Shown: in pieces, positions 1-7,519 of the stretch
How positions within the stretch are numbered: position 1 is the first letter of the stretch
How the letters are laid out: the number at the start of each line of letters is the position of its first letter
Source of the DNA: CAYNKA01 sp964397655
Lineage (GTDB): Bacteria; Spirochaetota; Spirochaetia; DTKZ01
NCBI GenBank assembly: GCA_964397655.1
Contig: CAYNKA010000018.1
Coordinates: 6,326-70,325, forward strand
Direction: 5' to 3'
DNA length: 64,000 nucleotides
Made by a program: the position numbers and the translations under genes
Notes under the pieces: model-generated
Databases searched by the model: none
What the model was told of the DNA's origin: nothing
Seen by the model: only the letters and a program-made list of their open reading frames with translations

Positions 1-549
1 CTCCTTGAGGTAGTTGAAGTTCATGTCCTCGATGCGGGTCTCGACCTCCTTCACCGCCGCGTCCAGGTCGATCTCGTGCTCGGCGTAGTTCATGCCGATG
101 AGGTAGAGCCGGTCGGTGTAGTGGTCGAACACGACGAAGACGTGGCCGAACATGAAGCAGGCCTCGGGCAGGCCGAGAGGATCGGGGCGGTCCCTGACGG
201 AGAATTTGTCGCAGTAGCGCGCGAATTCGTAGGAAAGGAAGCCGAGGCCGCCCGAAGGAAAGGGGAAATCCTGGCCCAACGTCCGGTGCTGGTCCGCGAA
301 ATACCCGAGGGCATCGAGGATGTCCGGCTTCGTCAGCTTCGTCCGCTTGACCTCGTCGATGTAGAACACCTCCCCGGCGCGCTGTTCGAGGGTGAAGGCT
401 TTCTTCACCATGAGCAAGGAGTACCGTTCCTTGCCCTTGACGAACGACGACGATTCCAGAAGCACCGCCGCCCCGAGCTTGTTCGCCAGGCTGAACGGCG
501 TGAACCGTTCCCCGGGAACTATCTTGATGATTCCGTCCTGTCTCGTCAT
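1..549 (-). CDS. trpE: Anthranilate synthase component I, N-terminal part (truncated by window edge)
   Basis: The 183 codons seen, starting MTRQDGIIKIVPGERFTPF, match the N-terminal domain of chorismate-utilising anthranilate synthase I. A GGLGFLSYEFARYCDKF stretch is near residue 106 and a YLIGMNYAEHE strand near residue 153. The enzyme makes anthranilate from chorismate and glutamine or ammonia, the first step of tryptophan synthesis. The C-terminal catalytic domain lies beyond base 1. The ATG follows an AGGAGGGACC ribosome binding site. PabB (aminodeoxychorismate synthase) has the same fold, but the upstream leader with two adjacent Trp codons and a terminator argues for TrpE. Confidence 0.85.
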   Translation of the reverse strand, partial: MTRQDGIIKIVPGERFTPFSLANKLGAAVLLESSSFVKGKERYSLLMVKKAFTLEQRAGEVFYIDEVKRTKLTKPDILDALGYFADQHRTLGQDFPFPSGGLGFLSYEFARYCDKFSVRDRPDPLGLPEACFMFGHVFVVFDHYTDRLYLIGMNYAEHEIDLDAAVKEVETRIEDMNFNYLKE

Positions 550-570
550 GGTCCCTCCTGCCCTCCATGG

Positions 571-604
571 AAAAAAAAGAGCCGTACGTTCGGTACGGCT
601 CTTT
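571..604 (-). terminator. Attenuator terminator upstream of trpE
   Basis: On the minus strand a perfect 12-bp stem (593-604 with 576-587, 5-nt loop) is followed by eight U residues, all inside the trpE leader between promoter and gene. A second strong hairpin lies at 611-647. The 3' arm GGCUCUU can alternatively pair with GAGAGCC at 652-658, which overlaps the leader-peptide stop codon. This is what a ribosome-controlled attenuator needs. Confidence 0.8.
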
Positions 605-656
605 CAGGCTCGCACCGCCGGCTTCCCCTTCGGGAACCGGCGATGCGGAATGGCTC

Positions 657-716
657 TCACCGAGGTCCCGAGATATCACCCCGGAACCACCACGCGGTTC
701 GAGTCGAAGATTTCAT
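657..716 (-). CDS. trpL: trp leader peptide (19 aa, tandem Trp codons)
   Basis: A 19-codon reading frame, MKSSTRTAWWFRGDISGPR, lies between the promoter at 750-778 and the attenuator hairpin. Two consecutive TGG codons sit at 687-692. The stop codon at 657-659 overlaps the proposed antiterminator segment. A ribosome stalled at the Trp codons would leave GAGAGCC free to pair with the terminator 3' arm, whereas a ribosome at the stop codon would cover it and let the terminator form. There is no strong Shine-Dalgarno. An in-frame ATG at 741-743 would give a longer peptide starting almost at the predicted transcript start. Confidence 0.75.
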   Translation of the reverse strand: MKSSTRTAWWFRGDISGPR

Positions 717-749
717 ATTGTTTCTACTGGTAGAAACGATCATGACGTC

Positions 750-778
750 AAAATACCTCGTTTTTCGAAAGCTGTCAA
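750..778 (-). promoter_or_regulatory. Promoter of trp leader/trpE
   Basis: Minus strand TTGACA (773-778), 17-bp spacer, TATTTT (750-755). Transcription would start near 743, about 195 nt before the trpE start, leaving room for the leader peptide and attenuator. Confidence 0.75.
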
Positions 779-786
779 GAGATGAG

Positions 787-815
787 TTGATTCGCCGCCC
801 CGAATGTAGTAATAC
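787..815 (+). promoter_or_regulatory. Promoter of thioredoxin gene
   Basis: TTGATT (787-792), 17-bp spacer, TAATAC (810-815), divergent from the trp promoter. AAGGAG follows at 836-841, just before the ATG at 847. Confidence 0.65.
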
Positions 816-846
816 TGAACAGTCCGACGATTTACAAGGAGATGGT

Positions 847-1173
847 ATGGGAAGCGAAGTGATCCTCACGAAAGACAACTTCGAGACGGAAGTGCTGAAA
901 TCGGAAATTCCGGTTCTCGTGGATTTCTGGGCGGAATGGTGCATGCCCTGCAGGATGGTCGCGCCCGTCCTCGAGGAGTTGGCCAAAACCTATGCCGGAA
1001 AGCTCAAGATCGGCAAGATCAACGTCGACGAGGAAACCGATCTCGCCTCTCGATACAACATCGTCAGCATCCCGACCCTCATGGTCTTCCACAAGGGCGA
1101 AATGAAGCAACAGCAGGTCGGGCTCGCGCCGAAGCACCTGCTCGAAGAACTCTTCAAGCCGTACATCGCCTGA
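847..1173 (+). CDS. trxA: Thioredoxin (108 aa)
   Basis: A complete, normal-length thioredoxin fold that reduces protein disulfides in the cytoplasm. Visible marks are VDFWAEWCMPC with the redox cysteines, the cis-proline in SIPTLMVF and the C-terminal helix. The active site is CMPC rather than the usual CGPC, which can shift redox potential or partner choice. The reading frame is open far upstream, but the start chosen is the ATG 6 nt behind an AAGGAG ribosome binding site and behind its own promoter. No thioredoxin reductase gene is in the window. Confidence 0.93.
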   Translation: MGSEVILTKDNFETEVLKSEIPVLVDFWAEWCMPCRMVAPVLEELAKTYAGKLKIGKINVDEETDLASRYNIVSIPTLMVFHKGEMKQQQVGLAPKHLLEELFKPYIA

Positions 1174-1182
1174 GGCCCGGCC

Positions 1183-2217
1183 TCAGGGAGCGTAGACCTC
1201 GTCCGAATTGACCGTCCCGAAGCTCGACTTCTTCGTCGGCACGATGTGCCAATCCGCGGCGGCGTCCGTATCGACGGAAGAGGAGCTGCGGCAGATCGAG
1301 CGGGTCGAGGTGGCGGCGCCGGAATTCACGCCGTCCTGCGGATAGGGGTCCTCGCCTGCGGTCTTCCAGCCTCCGCCAGCGACGAGTTCCCTGACCTTGT
1401 TCAACATGAGACTCGTTCCGAACCCGTTGTACTTCATGCCCGCGGCGTAGACCTTCGTGGAATAGAGAACCCCGTCCAGGAGCCTGCCCTCGGGATTGTC
1501 GTAGATCGAGAGAACGTCGTTGTCCTCGGACAGGTTCCCCGTGTCCTTCGCCCAGAAGTCCCAGGCGACGGGGCTCGATCCCTTCGCAGTGGCTTCGTCC
1601 TTCGCCGATAGCTCGTCGGTTTCGCCCGCCGCGCCCGAAGGCTTGAAATGGAGGAGGATGAAGTCCCCCTTCCTCACCTCGAAGGACGGAAACACGAAGG
1701 TTTTGTCGGCGAACGACTTCGTCCCCTCGAAAAAGGCCACCCCGCCCATGTTTCCGTCGGCGAGCACGACGATTTCCGCCATGGTGGACACCGTGGACGA
1801 GGCCGTGGTGACGAATTCGTTGACGAGCAGGCGCGGCACCCTTTCGTTGAAGCCGTAAAAATGATAGAGAAAGCTCAAGCTGTTGCCCTTGGCGTCGCGC
1901 ACCGTCGCCTCGCAGGAATAGCGCACCCCGGGCCGTCCGTCCTCCGCGAGCAGGACCTTGACGATCTTCGAGCCGTCCTCGACGCCCGCAACTCCGAGCG
2001 ACGGCGCGATGAGGAAGGAATCCCCCACGAGCCACGCTTCCTTGTCGAAACGGACCTCTACCGTCCTCGATCCCACGGCAGCGACCTCCTGGATCTTCGG
2101 GGGAACCAGATCGCCGGGGTCGAGCTTGACGAGTTCCTCGTAGGTTTCCGTGCCGCAGCCCGAAAGTACGGACGAAAACAGGAAAAAGACAGACCACATC
2201 GTTCGGATCCGGACCAT
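1183..2217 (-). CDS. Lipoprotein with lamin-tail-like domain (344 aa)
   Basis: A signal peptide (WSVFFLFSS) ends in the lipobox VLSGC with the lipidated Cys near residue 21, so the protein should be anchored in a membrane on the outside. After an Ig-like stretch (residues 40-120), the segment LLVNEFVT near residue 130, followed by strands such as FVFPSFEVRKGDFILLHF, resembles the lamin-tail (LTD) beta-sandwich of secreted bacterial proteins. That is an inference from pattern only. GGAGG precedes the start. The gene converges on thioredoxin, with only 9 nt between stop codons. The function is unknown; an envelope or surface role is likely. Confidence 0.7.
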   Translation of the reverse strand: MVRIRTMWSVFFLFSSVLSGCGTETYEELVKLDPGDLVPPKIQEVAAVGSRTVEVRFDKEAWLVGDSFLIAPSLGVAGVEDGSKIVKVLLAEDGRPGVRYSCEATVRDAKGNSLSFLYHFYGFNERVPRLLVNEFVTTASSTVSTMAEIVVLADGNMGGVAFFEGTKSFADKTFVFPSFEVRKGDFILLHFKPSGAAGETDELSAKDEATAKGSSPVAWDFWAKDTGNLSEDNDVLSIYDNPEGRLLDGVLYSTKVYAAGMKYNGFGTSLMLNKVRELVAGGGWKTAGEDPYPQDGVNSGAATSTRSICRSSSSVDTDAAADWHIVPTKKSSFGTVNSDEVYAP

Positions 2218-2267
2218 ATCCGCCTCCGATTCCCACTACGCCCCGGATTTTTCCGATGCTTCGAAGC

Positions 2268-2297
2268 TGGACACCTGCCGATCATAGAACATATAAT
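2268..2297 (+). promoter_or_regulatory. Promoter of CNB regulator gene
   Basis: TGGACA (2268-2273), 18-bp spacer, perfect TATAAT (2292-2297). The gene's AGGAG and ATG (2318) follow. Confidence 0.65.
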
Positions 2298-2317
2298 GTG
2301 TCCACAGGAGAAAAAGT

Positions 2318-2944
2318 ATGGCCGACAGTCAACTCTTCGACAAATACGGTCATCTCGTCCCCGCGGGGCAGGTGATCTTCCGCGAAAACGAGGACGGAGA
2401 GGAGATGTTCATCATCCAGGACGGAAAAGTGAGAATCAGCCGGACCATCAACGGGAACGAGCACATCCTCGCGGTCCTCGGCAAGGGCGACTTCTTCGGC
2501 GAGACCGCGATCGTGAACCGCGTGAAACGCACCGCGACCGCGACCGCGGTGACGGACACGCATCTTCTTTCCTTCAACCGCCAGGGCTTTCACGGCATGA
2601 TCGAAAAGAATTCCAAGATCGCCATGAACATCATCGACAAGCTCTGCCGAAGGCTTCAGAACGCCAACGCGCAGATCCAGCATCTGAAGCGAAAGAACGA
2701 GAAAAGCCTCGTGGCCCTCGCCCTCATCTACGCGTTCGAAGAGGCTGCGGGCGACGATGCGGCCATACCTCTCGACTCCACGGCCGAAGAGATTTCGCTC
2801 TCCCTCGATGCTCCGGCGGGCGACGTGAAGAACATCGTCGACGGGTTCGTCGACTCCGGCATCCTCGCCTCCGAAGGGGGGAAGCTCAGGTTGCTCGACA
2901 AGGAAAAACTCCGCGGAGCTTCCGAAACGGCGGGATCGGTCTAG
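2318..2944 (+). CDS. Crp/Fnr-like cyclic-nucleotide-binding protein (208 aa)
   Basis: Residues 10-120 form a cNMP-binding beta-barrel. GKGDFFGETAIVNRVKRTATATA is the phosphate-binding cassette region, with GE and the following Arg that contact the cyclic phosphate. A long helix comes next (RRLQNANAQIQHLKR, about 125-140). The C-terminal 70 residues (AEEISLSLDAPAGDVKNIVDGF) look like a degenerate winged helix of the Crp type, so it may be a transcription factor. An effector role without DNA binding is also possible. It has its own TATAAT promoter and stands alone ahead of glmS. Confidence 0.75.
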   Translation: MADSQLFDKYGHLVPAGQVIFRENEDGEEMFIIQDGKVRISRTINGNEHILAVLGKGDFFGETAIVNRVKRTATATAVTDTHLLSFNRQGFHGMIEKNSKIAMNIIDKLCRRLQNANAQIQHLKRKNEKSLVALALIYAFEEAAGDDAAIPLDSTAEEISLSLDAPAGDVKNIVDGFVDSGILASEGGKLRLLDKEKLRGASETAGSV

Positions 2945-3032
2945 CGCGACTCCTGGAAAAAACGTCTCCGCCGGGATATGATCGTTACGAAACGTCATGC
3001 TCCATAGCCGGTGAACGGAAAGGACGACCTGA

Positions 3033-4856
3033 ATGTGCGGAATAATCGGATACTGCGGCCCGAGGGACGCGGGGAAGATCCTCATCGAGGGATTGAAACG
3101 GCTCGAGTACCGCGGCTACGATTCCGCAGGCATCGGCGTGGGGAATGCGGGCAGGCTCACGATTCTGAAGAAAAAGGGCAAGATAGCGGACCTCAGGGCC
3201 ATCGTTCCGGACGACATTCCCGGGACCTACGGCATCGGCCACACCCGCTGGGCGACCCACGGCGAAGTCAACGACGTGAACGCCCATCCCCACGTGAACA
3301 TGGCCGGCGACATCGCCATCGTCCACAACGGAATCATCGAGAACTTCTCGCCCCTCAAGGGGAAGCTGATCGAGGAAGGCTGCGTCTTCAGGACGGAGAC
3401 CGACACTGAAGTCATCGCCCACCTCGTCTCCAGGTTCTACGAGGGCGACCTCGAGGCGGCCTTGAAGAAGACCCTGTCCATCATCAAGGGGACCTACGGG
3501 ATCGTATGCATCCACGCCAAGGAGCCCAACCGCCTCGTCGGGGCGCGCAACGGGTCTCCTCTCGTGCTCGGCGTGGGCGACGGCGAGATGTTCCTCGCCT
3601 CGGACGTCACCGCCATGATCGCCTACACCAAGCAGGTGGTCTACGTCGAGGACGGGGAGGTCGTCACGGTCACTCCGGACTACTTCAGGACTACGGACGC
3701 GAGGAACCGTCCGGTGGACAAGAAGATCGACACGATCTCCTGGGAGCTCGAGGCGATCGAGAAGGACGGCTTTTCCCATTTCATGGAAAAGGAGATCTTC
3801 GAGCAGCCGGAGTCCATCAAGCGCGCCATGAAGGGCCGCATCGACTACGAATACTCGACGAGCCACCTGGGCGGCCTCAACATGACGAACCGCGAGCTCC
3901 TCGATATAGAGCGGGTCAAGATCATCGCGGCCGGCACTTCCTACCACGCGGGGCTCGTCGCCTCCTATCTTCTCGAGGCCCTCGCCCGCATTCCCTGCTC
4001 CGCGGAGCTCGCCTCCGAGCTGCGCTACCGCAATCCCATCGTGGAGCGGAACGCCCTTTACTTCGCGGTCTCGCAGTCCGGTGAAACCGCCGACACCCTC
4101 TACGCCATGCGCGAGCTCAAGCGCAAGGGGGCCCGGGTGCTCGGCGTGTGCAACGTCGTCGGCTCGACGATTCCCCGGGAATCCGACGGCGGAGTCTACA
4201 TCCATTCCGGCCCGGAGATCGCGGTGGCGTCCACCAAGGCTTTCACGTCCCAGCTCACGGTGTTCTACCTGTTCAGCCTGCTCATCGCCAGGATGCGGGA
4301 CATGTCCGGCGAGGCCGGCAAGTACTTCATCAAGGCCCTCGAAGAGGTGCCCGACCTCGTCCAGAAGACCTTCGGCCGGAACGACCACATTCGGAAACTC
4401 GCGAAGAAGTACGCCTCCTGCCAGGATTTCCTCTTTCTCGGCCGGGGGCTCTGCTATCCCGTGGCCCTCGAGGGGGCGCTCAAACTGAAGGAGATCTCCT
4501 ACATCCACGCCGAGGGCTACAGTGCAGCCGAGATCAAGCACGGCCCGATCGCGCTCATCAACGAGGAGACGCCGAGCCTCTTCCTCGTGCCGGACGACGG
4601 CCTGCGGGAAAAGGTCGTCTCGAACATGAAGGAAGTGAAGGCCCGGAAAGGCAAGGTCATCGCGGTCTGCGTGGAAGGAGACGAGGAGATCAAGGACATC
4701 GCCGACGATTTCATCGTGATTCCGAAGGCGAACGAATACATGTATCCCTTCCTCATGGTCGTGCCCCTTCAGCTCTTCGCCTATCACTGCGCCCTGGAGC
4801 TCGGACGAGATGTGGACCAACCCAGGAACCTGGCGAAAAGCGTCACCGTGGAGTAA
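3033..4856 (+). CDS. glmS: Glutamine--fructose-6-phosphate aminotransferase (607 aa)
   Basis: Makes glucosamine-6-phosphate from fructose-6-phosphate and glutamine, the first step toward UDP-GlcNAc for peptidoglycan. Cys2 of MCGIIGYCG is the glutaminase nucleophile (Ntn hydrolase, residues 1-230). Two SIS sugar-isomerase domains follow, with AAGTSYHAG and SQSGETADT in the first and the usual C-terminal DQPRNLAKSVTVE. The length is the family norm. AAGGA precedes the ATG and a TATGAT -10-like box is at 2977-2982. I see no glmS ribozyme: the upstream gap of 88 nt is too short. Confidence 0.97.
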   Translation: MCGIIGYCGPRDAGKILIEGLKRLEYRGYDSAGIGVGNAGRLTILKKKGKIADLRAIVPDDIPGTYGIGHTRWATHGEVNDVNAHPHVNMAGDIAIVHNGIIENFSPLKGKLIEEGCVFRTETDTEVIAHLVSRFYEGDLEAALKKTLSIIKGTYGIVCIHAKEPNRLVGARNGSPLVLGVGDGEMFLASDVTAMIAYTKQVVYVEDGEVVTVTPDYFRTTDARNRPVDKKIDTISWELEAIEKDGFSHFMEKEIFEQPESIKRAMKGRIDYEYSTSHLGGLNMTNRELLDIERVKIIAAGTSYHAGLVASYLLEALARIPCSAELASELRYRNPIVERNALYFAVSQSGETADTLYAMRELKRKGARVLGVCNVVGSTIPRESDGGVYIHSGPEIAVASTKAFTSQLTVFYLFSLLIARMRDMSGEAGKYFIKALEEVPDLVQKTFGRNDHIRKLAKKYASCQDFLFLGRGLCYPVALEGALKLKEISYIHAEGYSAAEIKHGPIALINEETPSLFLVPDDGLREKVVSNMKEVKARKGKVIAVCVEGDEEIKDIADDFIVIPKANEYMYPFLMVVPLQLFAYHCALELGRDVDQPRNLAKSVTVE

Positions 4857-5316
4857 GCCGTCCGGAGTCCTCCTCCCGGTCGTTCTTCTCCTTGCCTTCG
4901 CGACTGCTTCGGGCTTCCCGGCGGAGACGGAGAAGGTCTTTCTCCGGAAAGGTCCGAAACCCGGCAAGGGCATCGAATACTTCGGACCCAACGCCATACC
5001 CTACGAGCAGGCGGAATATTCGTACAGGGGACGGGCCGTGAACGCTTATTACATCCGGAGCTACATCCCCATCCTCCCCTCATGGGCCGCCAGGGACTGC
5101 GGCGCGGCCCGGCTTTCCCTGCTCCCCGGTGGCGGCGAGAGCGAATCCGCCTTCCTCTACGCGAGCGGGAGGGACTGGTACCTGATCTTCGTGTTCGCGA
5201 AGGAGGAGAAGGACACCTGTCCCTTCATCGGAGCCTTCCTCGAACGGGTCGAGTTCTTTCTCAAGGCCGATTCCGGCTTCCCGCTCCCTGCCGTATTCGA
5301 CGTGAAGATCCCTTAG
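4810..5316 (+). CDS. Exported protein of unknown function (168 aa)
   Basis: The first 47 nt overlap the end of glmS in another frame. The only in-frame ATG is the one given. A hydrophobic core (GVLLPVVLLLAFATASG) near residues 20-37 fits a signal peptide, so the mature protein should be periplasmic or surface located. The rest is a compact globular region with no motif I recognise. The overlap suggests co-transcription with glmS, and the next exported gene starts 58 nt later. The exact start is uncertain because no strong ribosome binding site is visible. Confidence 0.6.
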   Translation: MWTNPGTWRKASPWSKPSGVLLPVVLLLAFATASGFPAETEKVFLRKGPKPGKGIEYFGPNAIPYEQAEYSYRGRAVNAYYIRSYIPILPSWAARDCGAARLSLLPGGGESESAFLYASGRDWYLIFVFAKEEKDTCPFIGAFLERVEFFLKADSGFPLPAVFDVKIP

Positions 5317-5374
5317 ACGGTCCGTCGGCCGCGGTCCGCCTAAGGAGGCGCTTTTTTTCTTCCGATAAACTAGC

Positions 5375-6472
5375 ATGAAGCATTGGATGTCTCTCCTCCT
5401 TCTCCTGTCCGTCGCCGCCGCCTCTTCGGGTGAGGACCTTCTCGTCGGGCCCGGCGACCTTCGGATCGATCTTTCGGCCGACGGAGGCTATCACCTTCGC
5501 ATACGCAGGAAACCCGACATCGGCTCCATCCTGCTCACGGAATCGACCGAAGATCCCTCGAAGAAACCGGAAACATTCGCCTACAGGACGTCGGAACGAA
5601 ATCCCGTGAACGGCGACGAACGGCGGATTCTGAACGGCAAGGAGCTCAAGGCGGAGGGCGCCTACTTCCTTCTCGACTCCACGCCCGAGCCGGACGCGGA
5701 ATTCGGGGCCGCCTTCCACATCTTCATCCCCTATGTCGTGGAGTACGGTTACCCCTGGAGCAGAAGGGGAGAGGTCATGGTAGTCGACGGCACCTATCTC
5801 AGCGTCAGGGCCTTCGCCAAGCCCTACGCCGATTACTCGGGCCCCTACCGCGACAATCCCTTCGTCCTCAGGATCAGCCAGAAGCCTCTCGCGGGGCCGC
5901 CGGAGGGGAATTTCATGCCGGATACGGTGAAGGAATTCACGAGACTTGCTGACGAGGGGGAAACCGTTAAGACGCCGGGCAAGGAAGACATGATCGACCG
6001 GATCGGAAAACTCATCGAGCGGCAGAAGGGGAAGACCGTCGATCTCGTCATCGCCTTGGACACCACGCAGAGCATGGAAGACGACATTCCCTACCTCAGG
6101 AAACTCCTCGTGCCGGCGATGAAACCCCTCCTGTCCAGATTCGATGAATACCGCGTCGGCCTCGTGCTGTACCGCGATTACATGGAGGAATACCTCGTCA
6201 GGAATTTTCCGTTCACTGAGAATCTGGACGCGTTCCAGCGGTACCTGGACGCGGTCCGCGTATCTGGAGGCCGCGACATTCCGGAGGCTGTGCACGAAGC
6301 TCTCCATTTTGCGATTCGACGATACGATTGGAAGGCGGAAAACAGGCTCCTCATCCTCATCGGGGACGCTCCGCCCCATCCGAGGCCGAGGGGCGCGATC
6401 ACGGAGGAAAACGTGAAAGCGGACGCGAAGGAGCGAGGGATCCTCATCCATTCGATCATCCTGCCTCAGTGA
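5375..6472 (+). CDS. Exported von Willebrand factor A domain protein (365 aa)
   Basis: The N-terminal signal peptide is KHWMSLLLLLSVAAASSG. Residues 20-200 are a beta-rich region. From about 228 a vWA domain begins with VDLVIALDTTQSMEDDIPYL. The metal-site motif reads DxTxS, with Thr where DxSxS is usual, followed by the conserved GLVLYRDY strand and the ILIGDAPPH third MIDAS element. Such periplasmic vWA proteins bind partners through a divalent metal. It follows the exported 168-aa gene and ends at a strong bidirectional terminator. The partner is unknown. Confidence 0.75.
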   Translation: MKHWMSLLLLLSVAAASSGEDLLVGPGDLRIDLSADGGYHLRIRRKPDIGSILLTESTEDPSKKPETFAYRTSERNPVNGDERRILNGKELKAEGAYFLLDSTPEPDAEFGAAFHIFIPYVVEYGYPWSRRGEVMVVDGTYLSVRAFAKPYADYSGPYRDNPFVLRISQKPLAGPPEGNFMPDTVKEFTRLADEGETVKTPGKEDMIDRIGKLIERQKGKTVDLVIALDTTQSMEDDIPYLRKLLVPAMKPLLSRFDEYRVGLVLYRDYMEEYLVRNFPFTENLDAFQRYLDAVRVSGGRDIPEAVHEALHFAIRRYDWKAENRLLILIGDAPPHPRPRGAITEENVKADAKERGILIHSIILPQ

Positions 6473-6493
6473 TGTCGCGCGACTTCGCTCTAT

Positions 6494-6524
6494 AAAAAAC
6501 CGCCCTGTTCGGGGCGGTTTTTTT
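6494..6524. terminator. Bidirectional rho-independent terminator
   Basis: A GC stem ACCGCCC/GGGCGGT (6499-6505 with 6512-6518), flanked by A and T runs on both sides, lies between the stop codons of two convergent genes and can work in both directions. Confidence 0.9.
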
Positions 6525-6528
6525 ATCG

Positions 6529-7005
6529 CTACTTTTTGATTCCTTCCGGCACCTGAGGCGGAAGAGGCTGCTGCTCCTGAATTTTCGGCTCGTTCTTCGT
6601 CGGGAGCAGGGCCTCGAGCTTCTGGTCTATCTTCTGAATGAGTTTCTCAGAAAGCACCTTGGGCCACTGCGGTACGGACAGGGGGTTGGGAATCTTCTTG
6701 TAGCTTTCCAGCAGCTCCTGGAAGAGTTTCTTGGAATCCTGATACTCCTGTTTTTTGTAGAGTACGAAGGCGACTTCGTAGCGGGCGAACAGGCCGTTGA
6801 CGAAATCGTCGGGAAATCTCTCGAGGAAGGTCCGGTAATAGACGAGGGCGTTGTCCCATTTGTATTTGTCCGCCTCCTCCTGCGCCCTTTGAAAGTATTC
6901 GGGCGGGCTCAAATCCTCGGGAACGACGGGCGGCGCGCTCTTGCAGGCCGCCATGGCGAGGAAAATCGCGACGAAAAGACCGAAGGCCCTGATTTTTTCT
7001 TTCAT
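6529..7005 (-). CDS. Small TPR-like lipoprotein (158 aa)
   Basis: The signal peptide FGLFVAIFLAMAAC has Cys21 as lipidation site. Residues 33-130 are helical repeats of the tetratricopeptide/BamD type (PPEYFQRAQEEADKYKWDNA, then a second helix pair around FARYEVAFVLYKKQEY). BamD-like lipoproteins help outer-membrane protein assembly, but this one is shorter than BamD (about 240 aa), so the function is only suggested. The C-terminus is proline and glutamine rich. It lies 48 nt downstream of the Cys-rich gene, probably in one operon, and ends at the shared terminator. Confidence 0.7.
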   Translation of the reverse strand: MKEKIRAFGLFVAIFLAMAACKSAPPVVPEDLSPPEYFQRAQEEADKYKWDNALVYYRTFLERFPDDFVNGLFARYEVAFVLYKKQEYQDSKKLFQELLESYKKIPNPLSVPQWPKVLSEKLIQKIDQKLEALLPTKNEPKIQEQQPLPPQVPEGIKK

Positions 7006-7053
7006 GCACCACTATCCTCTTCGATTGTTTTTTCCGACGGCGCTCGTCAGTCT

Positions 7054-7380
7054 TCAGTTATTATAGACTTCGTCCTTGATCGGAAGGCTTTTTTTCAGAT
7101 CCCTGAGGAATTCCTTCGTATCCCCCATCGGCTCGTAGGCCTCGCAGGACTTGATGCTCCGACGTGCCACGGTGAAGTATTTGTAGAATTTCTCCTCACC
7201 GAGCTTCTTTTTCCATTTCCCCGCGTTGCATCGTACGCGAAGATGATATCTCCGCCCCTCTCCCAGGATTTCCGGTTTCAGCTTGCAGTGTACGCAGTTC
7301 GCGCAATATATTTTACAATCGTCGATATCCGCGGATAAAGTCCGACCTGCCTGCTTCGGAGTGCCTTGGCGGAGTGCCAT
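7054..7380 (-). CDS. Cys-rich small protein, putative zinc binding (108 aa)
   Basis: No signal peptide. Four closely spaced cysteines in DCKIYCANCVHCKL (about residues 22-33), then RCNAGKW and SCEAYEP, form a likely zinc-binding knuckle pair. The rest is basic. I do not recognise a named family; it may be a conserved spirochaete hypothetical protein. A promoter lies at 7407-7436 and AGGAGG precedes the ATG. It is the first gene of a probable two-gene operon with the TPR lipoprotein. Confidence 0.65.
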   Translation of the reverse strand: MALRQGTPKQAGRTLSADIDDCKIYCANCVHCKLKPEILGEGRRYHLRVRCNAGKWKKKLGEEKFYKYFTVARRSIKSCEAYEPMGDTKEFLRDLKKSLPIKDEVYNN

Positions 7381-7406
7381 GGAAACCTCCTTTCCACCGC
7401 GTTTTC

Positions 7407-7436
7407 ATACTATCATGCTGGTATTTTTACGGTCAA
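7407..7436 (-). promoter_or_regulatory. Promoter of Cys-rich protein/lipoprotein operon
   Basis: Minus strand TTGACC (7431-7436), 18-bp spacer, TAGTAT (7407-7412), about 27 nt ahead of the start codon. Confidence 0.55.
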
Positions 7437-7519
7437 GAGAAGTCCGCCCGGCGAGCGACTCCGTCGCCGCCTAGCGAGCGCCTTCGGCTGACCGAACATC
7501 GGCCCCGCGGCCGCCGCAC

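Noticed and set aside
76..846. Long plus-strand open frame running into thioredoxin
   Set aside because: It is antisense to trpE and its leader. The protein starts at the ATG 847 behind AAGGAG, and upstream residues show no family features.
2945..3032. glmS ribozyme
   Set aside because: The 88-nt gap is too short for the ribozyme, and no self-cleaving core pattern is seen.
2985..4997. 670-codon minus-strand frame across glmS
   Set aside because: It is the antisense shadow of glmS in GC-rich sequence. Composition is rich in Val, Asp, His and Arg with no motif.
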